The notes beneath the pieces were generated by a model, which did no database searches, was not told the DNA's origin, and saw only the letters and a program-made list of their open reading frames with translations. This document shows positions 32,671 to 41,747 of a stretch of DNA of 47,868 nucleotides, in pieces. The stretch is from Bacteroidaceae bacterium (GTDB lineage Bacteria > Bacteroidota > Bacteroidia > Bacteroidales > Bacteroidaceae): positions 1 to 47,868 of the forward strand of contig JAFUVM010000027.1 of NCBI GenBank assembly GCA_017483665.1, given 5' to 3'. How positions within the stretch are numbered: the first letter of the stretch is position 1; each line of letters starts with the position of its first letter. Made by a program: the position numbers and the translations under genes.

Positions 32671-35220
32671 TTACTTCATCTTGTCGGCCAGGACTTTCAT
32701 CCAGTAGCCGCCAATGACGGAGCGGGCCTTGAAGCCAATCATGCTGCCGGTCTTCGTGTCGTGCCAGTCGGAGATAGGCACGCGGCTCGGGGTCTCGTTG
32801 ATGTATTTGTAGAGGGGGTCAACGAAGGCCTGGAAGTCCTTGTCGGTGTCGGCCATTGCTGCGCTCCACATGATCCAGTCGCTCTTCGTGTAGTCCTTGC
32901 GGACGTCAAGCGGCAGGCCGTACTTGTTCTGCTTCTTCAGGTAGTATTTGATCTCGGTCTGCATGGCGCCATTGGGTATGATGCCGGTCTTCCAGAGCTT
33001 GTCCCAAACCATGTTGTACTTCTGGCTCCAAGTGTCGGCACCTGCGCCGTAAGCCAGTTCGTAGTGGTCCTTCACCTTGGTTTCCTTTTCCCAGGCGGCA
33101 GCCATCTCCTTGGCCTTGGCGTTATACTTGCTGTAGACGTCGTCCTTGCCCATCATCTTTGCAATCTCGGCATAGCCTGCAACGCCCATGATGGCCTTGA
33201 TGGCGAGGTTACAGTTGCCGGCCCAGTGGCCTGCGAAGTCGTCGGTGCAGAGCTGGTTGGCGGGGTGCAAGCCGTTCTCTACCAGGTAGTCAGCCCAGGT
33301 TGTCATGATGTCGAAATACTTCTGGACGTAGGCTGTGTTGCCGTCGAGCATGCAGATGGTGGCAGCCAGGGTAATCATGTTGCCGGCTTCCTCCAGCGAC
33401 ATGTCGCCGCCGTACACCTGACCGTTGGCGCGGGGATATGTGCCGAGGTCGTGAGCGGCGAAGGGCTTGATCCAGCGACCCGTGAGGCTGTAGTCGAAGA
33501 TGCTGGTCATCATGGCCTTCTGCAGCTCAGGATTATAGACGAGGAAAAGGGGAGCTTCGGGATAAGTGAGGTCGACGGTGTTGACACAGCCGTTGGAGTT
33601 GTTCTCCTTCGAGAACCAGAGCAGGTTGCCGTCCTTGTCCTCGAAGAGCTTGTGGGCAGCCATCACATGGCGGTAGGAACCGCTGAGAATCTCGGCATAC
33701 TGCTTGCCGCCTGCCTTCATGCCGTCGTCGTAGATCATCTTGTCGAACTGGCGGCAACGCTGCATGATGCCTGCGTAGCGGCTCTGCATGCTCTTGAATG
33801 CCTGGAAGATGCTGACGCTTCCGCCGTGAGCCCAGTAGCCTTTGTAGCGATTGTAGAAGTATTCGATGTCCTCAATCTCGTCGTAACCCATCATCATGAA
33901 GCTGGTGGCCGTCTCGACGGAGCCGAAGTCGTGGGTGTAAGCAAGCACGGGCATGTCGGCAGCCTTACGGGCTGTGATGCCGCGGAACCAGTTCATACCA
34001 CGACCGCCCTGTCCGCGTCCGCCCTGTCCGCGCTGGGGAAGTATCTTTCCGCTCTGAGCGAAGGCATCTTCTACTTCAGAAGGTGCGCCCATCATGACCT
34101 GTCCGTTGATGGCAGGCATGTAGAAGTAACCCCAGTCGATGCAGATGCCGTCGCCCGTCTTGGCAAGGATGGGCTGCTCGATGGTGCCGGTGCGGACGTA
34201 GCGGACGTCTTCCTCGTTGCCCATCGTGGTGATGGTTGCCTGCGTGTCCTTATTGACGGCCAGCAGGGGAGAGGCGCCGAAGTAGATCTGCACGTCGTGC
34301 TTCTTCCCGTCGGTTGCCCTTACCTGATAGGAAACGTAGTTAATCGGCATGGAAATCAGGTCGTAGTCGTCGATGAGCATGGGCGCGGTGAAGACGAGGT
34401 CGAGCTCAACCGGACCGCACGAGAAGGTGTAGTAGGTGTTCGTGGCAAGCACGTCGATGCTCTTCTGCTCGGCCAGCTTGACGTCCTGACCTTTAGGCTT
34501 TGTGTTCTTGTAGAGACCGAAGTCTGCGTAGGCGCCGCCTGTCGTGTTGTGGCAATGAGCGGCAATCGTGTTGCTGCCCGAATGCAGGAGTTTCTTCAGG
34601 TCGCCGTCGAGGTGGAGCACCACGCCGTTGACCCAGGTCTCGCCCGTATCGGCCACCTTGGTGCCGTTGACGTAGAGTTCGAACACATCGTCGTGGCTAT
34701 ACTTCAGATAGAGGTCTTCCTGCATGTCGAAGTCGCTCAGGTTGACGCTGCGACGGATGTAGATGTCGCGGGCCTGCTGCCCCCAGCGGCTGCGGATGTT
34801 CTCGCCTTCGGTGCCCCAGGCAGCCTTTTCCGTCTTCCAGGAGCTGTCGTCGAACGAGGGCTTTGTCCAGCTTTCGCCGCTCTGCTTCTCGCGGAGGACC
34901 TTGCCTTCCCACGCTTCTTCGTCGGACATTGGGGCAATGGAGGAGAGGATGTACTCCTGCTGTGCGCCCATGAAGCGATAGGTGGTGCCGTCCACGCGGA
35001 GCAGTCCGAGCAGCGGCTTCTCGTCGTTTGTCCAGTGGCGCGTCGTGCCGTCGGTGAGCTTGTCGTACGGGCTCCAGATGGAGAAATAGGGGTCGTTGAC
35101 AATCAAGGGTACGGAGGGCAGCCGCAGGTCGGTCGCCGCGTAGGGCTTGAAGAGGTCGGCTGTCTGTGCGCAAGCTGTGGCAGCTACTGCCAAGAGCGCG
35201 GAGAGGAATAGTTTTCTCAT
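32671..35220 (-). CDS. Secreted DUF4965/glutaminase A-type protein with jelly-roll insert
   Basis: An 849-residue exported protein (signal MRKLFLSALLAVAATACAQ). The arrangement fits the family with DUF5127/DUF4964, DUF4965 and DUF1793 parts: LRLPSVPLIVNDPYFSIWSP at the start, SYRHVMAAHKL and NSNGCVNTVDLTYPEAPLF in the middle, and SDWIMWSAAMAD near the C terminus. Fungal members are glutaminases and other bacterial ones are thought to act on glycans, so the activity here is open. Residues about 105-245 look like a beta-galactosidase-type jelly roll (YIRRSVNL, SHDDVFELYVNGTKV) inserted in the N-terminal domain and shared with the 1225-residue protein. An RGQGGRGQGGRG stretch is near residue 400. 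Confidence 0.85.
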   Translation of the reverse strand: MRKLFLSALLAVAATACAQTADLFKPYAATDLRLPSVPLIVNDPYFSIWSPYDKLTDGTTRHWTNDEKPLLGLLRVDGTTYRFMGAQQEYILSSIAPMSDEEAWEGKVLREKQSGESWTKPSFDDSSWKTEKAAWGTEGENIRSRWGQQARDIYIRRSVNLSDFDMQEDLYLKYSHDDVFELYVNGTKVADTGETWVNGVVLHLDGDLKKLLHSGSNTIAAHCHNTTGGAYADFGLYKNTKPKGQDVKLAEQKSIDVLATNTYYTFSCGPVELDLVFTAPMLIDDYDLISMPINYVSYQVRATDGKKHDVQIYFGASPLLAVNKDTQATITTMGNEEDVRYVRTGTIEQPILAKTGDGICIDWGYFYMPAINGQVMMGAPSEVEDAFAQSGKILPQRGQGGRGQGGRGMNWFRGITARKAADMPVLAYTHDFGSVETATSFMMMGYDEIEDIEYFYNRYKGYWAHGGSVSIFQAFKSMQSRYAGIMQRCRQFDKMIYDDGMKAGGKQYAEILSGSYRHVMAAHKLFEDKDGNLLWFSKENNSNGCVNTVDLTYPEAPLFLVYNPELQKAMMTSIFDYSLTGRWIKPFAAHDLGTYPRANGQVYGGDMSLEEAGNMITLAATICMLDGNTAYVQKYFDIMTTWADYLVENGLHPANQLCTDDFAGHWAGNCNLAIKAIMGVAGYAEIAKMMGKDDVYSKYNAKAKEMAAAWEKETKVKDHYELAYGAGADTWSQKYNMVWDKLWKTGIIPNGAMQTEIKYYLKKQNKYGLPLDVRKDYTKSDWIMWSAAMADTDKDFQAFVDPLYKYINETPSRVPISDWHDTKTGSMIGFKARSVIGGYWMKVLADKMK

Positions 35221-35261
35221 TGTTTGTTGTTTATTATGGTTTGGTTGTTATTATTTAGGGG

Positions 35262-35407
35262 AAGTTAAAGAAGTTAAGGGAGTTAAAGAAGTTAAAGGAC
35301 GATACCTTTGGGAGCTTGGAAAATGACGGACGCATCCAAAATCTGTTGTCCTTTAACTTCCCAAGCGAGCAAAGCGAGCTAAATTCCTTTAACTTCTTTA
35401 ACTTCTT
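35262..35407. repeat. Inverted GTTAAAGAA word element with core, copy 1
   Basis: The left arm (35262-35299) is 9-bp words GTTAAAGAA. The right arm (35349-35407) holds TTCCTTTAACTTCTTTAACTTC. The core has GGACGATA, TTGTCCTTTAACTTCC and AGCGAGCAAAGCGAGC. It fills the gap between the DUF4965-type gene and the GH127 gene and covers the latter's stop codon. A copy with a similar core is at 46437-46607. Confidence 0.8.
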
Positions 35408-37433
35408 ATCTCATTGGCGGGAACGCCGAGATGCGCAGCCTTGCGGCGCCCATGGGGATGAGCGTGATTTCCTGCGACTTGCCGCGGGGTGCGTCGGCAT
35501 CGGGCAGTATCTGGCAGAGGCCGGTGGCGTCCATGCCCCAGCCCTCGACGCGTGCGCCCTTGGCCTTGACCGTGAGGGGCGTGCCTTCGTGGTTCCAGGG
35601 ATAGTTGTTCTCGGGCCAGGCTCCCAGCTCAACCTTCATGCCGTCGAGGTTGCCGTGGAGTGCATAGTTCCAGGGCGAGTCGGCGTAGATTTCGTAGGTC
35701 GGCCATTTGCTCGGGTCGGCGGTGGCTTGCCAATGCGAGTCGCCGATGGCGGTCTTGCGGCTGTCCTTCTCTTCGTAGCGTTCCTTTATCTTCAGGCTCA
35801 GGGTGATAGGGCCGTAGTTCACGGAGATGGAGTTCTTGTTGAGCGTCCAGACGCGCTTCGTCAAGCGCATGGGGAAGTGCAGGCAAACCTCGTCGCCCTC
35901 TGCCCATTGGCGGTTGATGCGGAGCAGCCCTGCCTTCACCGTGTGGTCAACGGTTTCCCCGTTGACAGTCACGTGTGCCCCTTCGGTCCACGTGGGGATG
36001 CGCAGGTAGAGCGGGAAGGTGGCCGTCTTCTTCTTGAGGCCGGAGACTGTGACCTTGATGTCTTCGCTGAAGGGGTAGTGCGTCTGTTCGTCGAGCACAA
36101 CTTCCTGTCCGTCTGCGACCTTGACCTTGGCTGTGCAGTCGCCGTAGATGAGCAGGGCTGCTCCGCCGTCGGCACTGGCCAGGACGAGGTTCTCGGCATA
36201 GTACGGCCAGCCCATCGAATGGTTGTGCTGGCAGCAACGCGAGCTGAAGGGGTTCATGCAGAAGAACGGTCCGCCGTTGTCTACGCCCGGGTGATGGTTG
36301 TTGGAGTCGGCCTGCACCTGATTGGGGCAGGTCAGGTAGCGCAGGGCCCGCATGTCCTCGGTCAGGGCTGCGGGATAGTCGTTGAAGGCCACGTCCTCGA
36401 GGTTCTCCATCCAGAGGAGGTCGCCGGTCTGTGCCATGAGTATCTCGTCGCTGAGCATCTGCTCCACGAAGCCGCAGGTCTCGGTGCCCTGGCGCGGGTC
36501 GATGTAGCCGTGGCGGCAGTTCTCGTCGCTTCCGAACATGCCGCCGGGCACCTGTCCGTAGATGCGGCGGATGAGCCAGTAGTCGTTGTATGTGGCTTTG
36601 AGGGCCGCTTTGTCTCCGCTGACGAGGTACCATTCGGCAGGCTCGCGGAAGCACTCTGCCACGTTGACGTTATGCCAGTTGGGCAGCCCGCTCTCCTGCA
36701 TCCAGTTGGCCGTGCAACGGTGTATCTTCTTGCAGAGCTCGAGCAGGAACTCGTCGCCGGTGCGGTTGTAGAGCCAGATGACGGAGAGCAGGTTGTCGCC
36801 GCCGCGCGAGTTCTCCCAGTAGTCGCGCAGGAATTTCTCGTCGGGGTACTGGAGCTGCCACTTGTAGTAAGCGGTGAGGACGGGCAGGACGCGCTCGTCG
36901 CCGCACCATTCGTAGTAGTCCTGCAGGATTTGCAGGGCAAGCATGTTGGCCCAAAGCTCGCGCCGTCCGTCCTTGTTCTCATTGACGGGACCGAGGAAAC
37001 CGTCGGCCTGACTGCTGCGGAGGATGCCTTCTATCCAGAACTTCGTCTCGTCTATCATCGCCTTGTCATTCAGGATGTAGGCAAGATTGGCATAGCCTCG
37101 GAGCCAGTAGGGCACTTCTTCCCAGCCGTGACCGCCGCCGGGTTCGAGCCACGCGTTGCCTTTCTTGTCGAGCCAGTCGCTGATCTCGCCGAGCTGACCG
37201 CTCAGTCCGTTCTTCTGCCTCGTGAGCATCTCGCCGATCCAGCCGCGTGGTGTGACGGCCGCGGGGGCCAGCTTGATGAAGGGGTTGGCAGGCAGGGGAG
37301 CCCGGTTGTTGACGTAGAGGGTACTCGTCGGCTTGATGTCGGCTGGCGACACCATCTGCGATTCTTGTGCCACGAGCGGCAAATGCAGCGTCACGGCTGC
37401 CACGAAAAGGAAGGTTTTTGCTTGCATTATCAT
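35406..37433 (-). CDS. Secreted GH127-family (DUF1680) glycoside hydrolase
   Basis: A 675-residue exported enzyme of the beta-L-arabinofuranosidase type (GH127/DUF1680). The start is placed at ATG 37433 (another Met at 37427), giving a signal ending PLVAQE. The catalytic domain is an alpha/alpha barrel (about 50-440) with PYWLRGYANLAYILND, E318-x-C320 in GTETCGFVEQ and C400-C401 in SRCCQHNHSMGWPYYAENL. These match the Glu and Zn-binding Cys residues of characterised GH127 enzymes. Beta domains follow to the C terminus. The substrate may be an arabinofuranoside in plant cell-wall glycans. It shares its strand and region with two other secreted proteins. Confidence 0.9.
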   Translation of the reverse strand: MIMQAKTFLFVAAVTLHLPLVAQESQMVSPADIKPTSTLYVNNRAPLPANPFIKLAPAAVTPRGWIGEMLTRQKNGLSGQLGEISDWLDKKGNAWLEPGGGHGWEEVPYWLRGYANLAYILNDKAMIDETKFWIEGILRSSQADGFLGPVNENKDGRRELWANMLALQILQDYYEWCGDERVLPVLTAYYKWQLQYPDEKFLRDYWENSRGGDNLLSVIWLYNRTGDEFLLELCKKIHRCTANWMQESGLPNWHNVNVAECFREPAEWYLVSGDKAALKATYNDYWLIRRIYGQVPGGMFGSDENCRHGYIDPRQGTETCGFVEQMLSDEILMAQTGDLLWMENLEDVAFNDYPAALTEDMRALRYLTCPNQVQADSNNHHPGVDNGGPFFCMNPFSSRCCQHNHSMGWPYYAENLVLASADGGAALLIYGDCTAKVKVADGQEVVLDEQTHYPFSEDIKVTVSGLKKKTATFPLYLRIPTWTEGAHVTVNGETVDHTVKAGLLRINRQWAEGDEVCLHFPMRLTKRVWTLNKNSISVNYGPITLSLKIKERYEEKDSRKTAIGDSHWQATADPSKWPTYEIYADSPWNYALHGNLDGMKVELGAWPENNYPWNHEGTPLTVKAKGARVEGWGMDATGLCQILPDADAPRGKSQEITLIPMGAARLRISAFPPMR

Positions 37434-37454
37434 TGATTTTGAACAAATAGTGTG

Positions 37455-37485
37455 TAAAGGTACGACTTTTTTTGCAAAAACGCAA
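37455..37485 (-). promoter_or_regulatory. Promoter of the GH127 gene
   Basis: Minus-strand TTG (37483-37485), 20 bases, TACCTTTA (37455-37462), one base from the -7 consensus, 22 bases before the chosen ATG. It supports the short start over the frame reaching 37568. Confidence 0.7.
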
Positions 37486-37575
37486 GCACAGGCCATGTTT
37501 TCTTGGCAAAATGTCTTATGAAAGTCCTCGACAGGCCCGAAAACCTGCAAATCTGCAACTCGCGACAAACAATCC

Positions 37576-37726
37576 CTCGCTCTTATTTCAGAAGCGGCAG
37601 GCTCTCATTTCAGAAGCGCCCGGCGTTTATTCCAGAAGCGGCAGGCTCTTATTTCATAAGCGCCCGGCTCTTATTCCGGAAGCGCAGGGCGTTTATTCCG
37701 GAAGCGCGAGGCGCTTATTTCGGAGA
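37576..37726. repeat. 22-bp palindromic repeat array D
   Basis: Six contiguous 22-bp units (37592-37613, then every 22 bases to 37723) with partial units at each end. The consensus is AAGCGCnnGGCTCTTATTTCNG, each with facing AAGC and GCTT half-sites. It occupies the gap between the GH127 gene and the large protein gene. The last 60 bases before 37824 contain a GC-rich possible hairpin (gggtgcg/cgcaccc at about 37772-37798). Confidence 0.9.
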
Positions 37727-37823
37727 GGCACTGCTGTGTCGGGTTGCTCTCCGTGCGGATACAAAAAGAGGGGTGCGCCGTGTTGCCCGACGCACCCCTC
37801 CGAGAGAGTTTATACGAAGTGTA

Positions 37824-40800
37824 TTACTTCTTGATAATCTTCTTGCCGCCGACGATGTTCACGCCCCTCTGGGTCTTGCTCATCTTCTGGCCCAAGAGGT
37901 TGTAGATGCCCTTGTCGGCCTTGGTGTCCCTGTTAATCTCGTCGGAAACAATACCCTTGATGGCATCGGGGTCGTTGATGGGCTGGTTGCCGTAGTACTT
38001 CAGGCGCCAGTTGTCCATTACAATCCAGTCACCGCCAAGTCTCTCTTCGGAGTAAGCCTTGTTGATACCGATGGACAGATGACCGGGATCATCCTCAGGA
38101 ATCGTGAAGGCAAGCTTGTTCTGATAGAGTCCGCAGGGGAAGTATTCAGTAGCAGCCTGGTCGCAAGCAGAGAAGGGCTGGCCGTTGTAGGTGCCGGGCA
38201 TGCTCAGACCACCGAAGGTGAAACCGATGCCGGGAACCTTGTTAGCCTCGATGTGGATAGGCATAAGAGGTATGGTGTTCTCGGAACCTTCGTAGAAGTC
38301 GGGGTCGTCGTAGTACAGAGACGGACCGGCATAGATGAGGGCACGCTCCAGGATTTGTTCGCCTGCGAGTACCTTCTCCACGTGCTTCTGCTCGATACCG
38401 TCGCGATAGTAACCCTGTACGCTCAGCACGTATGTACCTGCGGGCAGTGCCTTATCCTCTTCCTCGGGCCAGATGTCCTGAGAGTTGTCGAAGTCATCAG
38501 AGTTGTAGGACTCGAGAACGAAGTTCGAGTGGTTAGCGCCGCGACCGAAGACGCTACCGTTGGTGAACATCCAGTTGTCGATGCTCCAGCGCTGGTCATA
38601 GCCGGGGTTGTCGATGAGGAAGGAGAGGTCGACGGGGTTCGTCTCGCTTGCAGTAGCGATGAAGCTGAGCAGCTCCTCGCGAGTGATGAACATCCACTGG
38701 TTGGTCTCCAGTTCGGGAGACTTGCAGTCGGTGTCGATGAGGTAGTAAGAGGGAGCGAATATGTTGTCGCCATTGTCGCCACGCAGGCCGAGCAGCTTCT
38801 TGCCGCCGCCGGTGACAATCTCCTCGCCTTCTTCCGTCGTGGTTGTGACGGTCGGGAAGGTCTGGCCGTACTGAGCAATGTAGTAGACGTTCTCCTTGCC
38901 CTCAACGGGGATGATCTCCCAGAGGTTGTTGCCACGACTTACGTCCACGAAGCCGTTCCAGCCCAGGAAGTCCATTTCGCCATAGCTGCCGTTGGGACGG
39001 AAGGTCTCAATGTAGTATGCGCCTTCGATTTCTGCCTCTTCGCCAGTGGGCTCGCCGTCTTCGTCGAGAACCTCACTTGTTGCCTGGAGAATCATCATCG
39101 GGTTAGAGATGTACTCGAGAGCCATGTGTGCACCCCAAGCTTCGCCGCCACCCAGGAAGTTCTTTGCGCCTACATTATATATATAGTAGCGAGGCAGCTC
39201 GGGATCATCAGCCGGCTGAAGGCCGGCGTTCTCCATGCTGGTAGCCTCGGGAACGCTGCCCTTATAATTCTCAGTGTGGCGCTCCATAGCTGTTGCCTTG
39301 CGAGCGTCGCGCAGAGCCGTGATGAAGGGGTTGAGCTGGCTTGCGGTGGCGCAAGTGTCGAGCGCTGCAGCCACGTCTGTGAGAGCAGTGCCCCAATAGC
39401 CCTTGTCTTCCAGCTTAGTGCAGATGTCGTAGGTATCCTTCAGGGTCTTCACGCTGCTGCTGTATGCAAAGATAGCATTTACGGCGGGAGTCAGCTCGCG
39501 AGCCAGGTTCCTGATCTCGGCGGGGTCGTTCTTGTTCTCTTCGAAGGCCTGCTTAGCCTCGTCGATGATAGCCTGCACGTCGGCATGCATCCTGTTGGTC
39601 AGCAGCGTGTCGGTCTGAGCATAGGCGAGAGCATCGTTGAACAGCTTCACGCACTCTTCGTAGTTAACCTCGGTGACGTTGATACCGCAGTCGTAGAAGT
39701 AGCCGCCCCAGTTCTGCTGGATGTAGGTGGCGATAACGTTCTTGCCGACATTGAGGTACTTGGCAGGGATGTGAACCTGTACGGGATTCTTGCCGTTGGT
39801 CCAGCCCACGTTCTTCTGCAGCAGGTGGCCGTTGACGTATGTCTCGTAGACGTCATCGTGGCAGACGTTCAGTTCGTAGGACAGACGGTCGTTGATCTTG
39901 TCGAGCTCGAAGTTGCGGCGGATCCAGTAGTTAGAGCTCCGTTCGGTATCTTCCAGGATGCCAGAGGGCCAGATGGTCTGCAACTCAGACATGTAGCCAG
40001 CGCTGCCGGTAGGCATCATCTGTTCGTCCCACATAGAGTCGTCGAAGTCAGCCTGAGTCCAAGCCAGGGTCTCTACGCGGCCTTCAATCTCGGGAGCGTC
40101 GGCAAGCTCGTAGGAAACTTCCAGCTCAGCCCATTCCTTCTCATCCTCGGTGGCGTCGCGATAGCCGCCTTCGCCGTCGTTGAGGTCTTCATCCCAAATC
40201 AGGTACTTCTCGATGCGGTTGTTCATGGAGATGAAGTTGAAGTAGTGTGTGCCGACCCAGAGTTCATTGTTGTCGTCGTCGGTGTCAATCAGAGACATCT
40301 CCTTGATGGTGACCTTGGTGCTGTCCTCACCGCCGCCGAAGTCGAATGCAACCTTGAAGTTGCTGACCTCCATGCCGCTGAAGTCCATCTCGACCTCTGT
40401 GGGTTCCTCGGTATTAATCTCGAATTCCTCGTATGCCAGCTCGATGTCGTCGTCGTCGTTGTCGGTGAGCTTCACGATAACGGTGCTGAACGGCTTGTCT
40501 GCTTCCAGCTTAGCCTTGAAGCTGTAGCTGTGGTCTTCCTGAATCCTGATGGGAGTCTTGAAGTGGAGCTGCTGCATCCAGGGATCTTCCTCGGTGCTGT
40601 GGCCGGGGATGACGAAGGAGTAGACGTCGCCTTCCTGAGCCTCGTAGAGAGCAGACCAGGGGTGCTTGGGGTTGTTGCTGGGAGAACGTCCGTCGCGGTT
40701 GTAGCCGCCGGTGTTGTTGAAGAGCACCTTGCCCTCCCACGGTGTGCTGTAGCCCATGTCGAGGCCACCCTCAGCCTTGGTGTAGAGACCGCAGTCGGCG

Positions 40801-41501
40801 AAGGCGCCGCCCCAGTTCTGGTGAACGTGGAATGCGAGGACGTTCTCCTCGCCGCCGAGCTTGATGAGAGCCTTCTGCTCGTCGGTCAGCAGGATGTACT
40901 CTGCATTGTTCCAACCGTTGATGATGTTGCCGTTCTCGTTTGTCTCATAGCCAGTACGGGCGAAAATAGTGTCGCCGTTGAGGAAATACTCGCAGGGAGC
41001 ATCGTCGTGGCCGCAAGCCAGGTAGACGGGACCGGCAAGGAGCCGGTCGGTCGTGAATGTGCGGCGAACGTAGATGTCGGCCATGATGCTACCGGTTGTC
41101 CACTGGTAGGATGTGCGTCCGTTCCAGGGGTTGTCGGAGCTGAAGGGAGCTGTGTGCTCTTCCCATACGATTGGTGTGGGGTTACCCTCTTCATCGAAAA
41201 CGTCGAAGTTCTTGTCGTCTTCCTTGGGACCCATGTCGAAGCCGGGCTCGTACCATTCGCGGCCTTCGGCATCAGGCTCGGGGGCACCGACAACCATGTT
41301 GTAGTTGGGGTTGTCTGTGTTCCAATCGCCATAGCTCTGTCCTGAGTTGTAAACCCATGTCCATGCCTTCCACTCGATGTCATTGTCCCAATAGGAAGAA
41401 GGCAACAGAATGACGTTGGCACCTTCGGCGGTTAGTCCGTCGCCTGCGCTTGCCATCATGGAGAACAGCGCAGCTGCACAAAGTAGTAGTGATTTCTTCA
41501 T
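37824..41501 (-). CDS. Large secreted multi-domain protein with two jelly-roll domains and C-terminal tail
   Basis: A 1225-residue exported protein (signal to about A19) without a catalytic domain I can name. Two beta-galactosidase-type jelly rolls are visible, at about 135-260 (DIYVRRTFTTDRLLAG, ACGHDDAPCEYFLNGD) and 515-640 (YWIRRNFELDKINDRLSYEL, CHDDVYETYVNGHLL). Between them is a carbohydrate-binding-like beta domain (about 290-430). A helical stretch follows (about 650-780), then long beta-rich regions with many Asp/Glu. The end, IYNLLGQKMSKTQRG then NIVGGKKIIKK, is a short secretion-type tail. A glycan-binding or glycan-processing surface role is inferred. The strand bias toward Asp/Glu suggests Ca2+ sites or an acidic surface. 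Confidence 0.78.
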   Translation of the reverse strand: MKKSLLLCAAALFSMMASAGDGLTAEGANVILLPSSYWDNDIEWKAWTWVYNSGQSYGDWNTDNPNYNMVVGAPEPDAEGREWYEPGFDMGPKEDDKNFDVFDEEGNPTPIVWEEHTAPFSSDNPWNGRTSYQWTTGSIMADIYVRRTFTTDRLLAGPVYLACGHDDAPCEYFLNGDTIFARTGYETNENGNIINGWNNAEYILLTDEQKALIKLGGEENVLAFHVHQNWGGAFADCGLYTKAEGGLDMGYSTPWEGKVLFNNTGGYNRDGRSPSNNPKHPWSALYEAQEGDVYSFVIPGHSTEEDPWMQQLHFKTPIRIQEDHSYSFKAKLEADKPFSTVIVKLTDNDDDDIELAYEEFEINTEEPTEVEMDFSGMEVSNFKVAFDFGGGEDSTKVTIKEMSLIDTDDDNNELWVGTHYFNFISMNNRIEKYLIWDEDLNDGEGGYRDATEDEKEWAELEVSYELADAPEIEGRVETLAWTQADFDDSMWDEQMMPTGSAGYMSELQTIWPSGILEDTERSSNYWIRRNFELDKINDRLSYELNVCHDDVYETYVNGHLLQKNVGWTNGKNPVQVHIPAKYLNVGKNVIATYIQQNWGGYFYDCGINVTEVNYEECVKLFNDALAYAQTDTLLTNRMHADVQAIIDEAKQAFEENKNDPAEIRNLARELTPAVNAIFAYSSSVKTLKDTYDICTKLEDKGYWGTALTDVAAALDTCATASQLNPFITALRDARKATAMERHTENYKGSVPEATSMENAGLQPADDPELPRYYIYNVGAKNFLGGGEAWGAHMALEYISNPMMILQATSEVLDEDGEPTGEEAEIEGAYYIETFRPNGSYGEMDFLGWNGFVDVSRGNNLWEIIPVEGKENVYYIAQYGQTFPTVTTTTEEGEEIVTGGGKKLLGLRGDNGDNIFAPSYYLIDTDCKSPELETNQWMFITREELLSFIATASETNPVDLSFLIDNPGYDQRWSIDNWMFTNGSVFGRGANHSNFVLESYNSDDFDNSQDIWPEEEDKALPAGTYVLSVQGYYRDGIEQKHVEKVLAGEQILERALIYAGPSLYYDDPDFYEGSENTIPLMPIHIEANKVPGIGFTFGGLSMPGTYNGQPFSACDQAATEYFPCGLYQNKLAFTIPEDDPGHLSIGINKAYSEERLGGDWIVMDNWRLKYYGNQPINDPDAIKGIVSDEINRDTKADKGIYNLLGQKMSKTQRGVNIVGGKKIIKK

Positions 41502-41551
41502 TTGTGTTAAGTTTAATTGTTAATAAGGTTAAATTAATCGCTTTCTGCTTG

Positions 41552-41581
41552 CAAATTTAATGAAATTCCGATAAATGTCAA
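41552..41581 (-). promoter_or_regulatory. Promoter of the 1225-residue protein
   Basis: Minus-strand TTG (41579-41581), 19 bases, TAAATTTG (41552-41559), about 50 bases before the ATG. Confidence 0.78.
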
Positions 41582-41694
41582 AGCGAAAGGCGTGTTTTTT
41601 TCCGTGGAAGGCAAGAAAAAGTGCATAAAAGTGCCGTTCTGCTGTCTCGGGAGAATAAAAATGACAGGTAAACAATATAAATATACCCAAAAGT

Positions 41695-41725
41695 TTGCAT
41701 TATTCTATCTTTTCCCTTAACTTTG
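41695..41725 (+). promoter_or_regulatory. Promoter of the WalJ-type hydrolase
   Basis: TTG (41695-41697), 20 bases, TAACTTTG (41718-41725), 22 bases before the ATG at 41748. Confidence 0.82.
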
Positions 41726-41747
41726 TGCTTGAAAATAACAACGAAAG

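Noticed and set aside
35303-35310. Plus-strand TACCTTTG -7 element
   Set aside because: It lies in the core of a word element with only minus-strand genes on both sides. No plus-strand gene follows, so it is probably a chance match.
37503-41345. 1280-codon open frame antisense to the large secreted protein
   Set aside because: The sense frame has a signal peptide, domains and a tail. The antisense frame runs through a repeat array and is Val/Leu/Ala-rich without any motif.
32671-41501. Classical polysaccharide utilisation locus
   Set aside because: There is no SusC/SusD pair and no sensor regulator beside the three secreted proteins. The nearby TonB receptor lacks SusC features.
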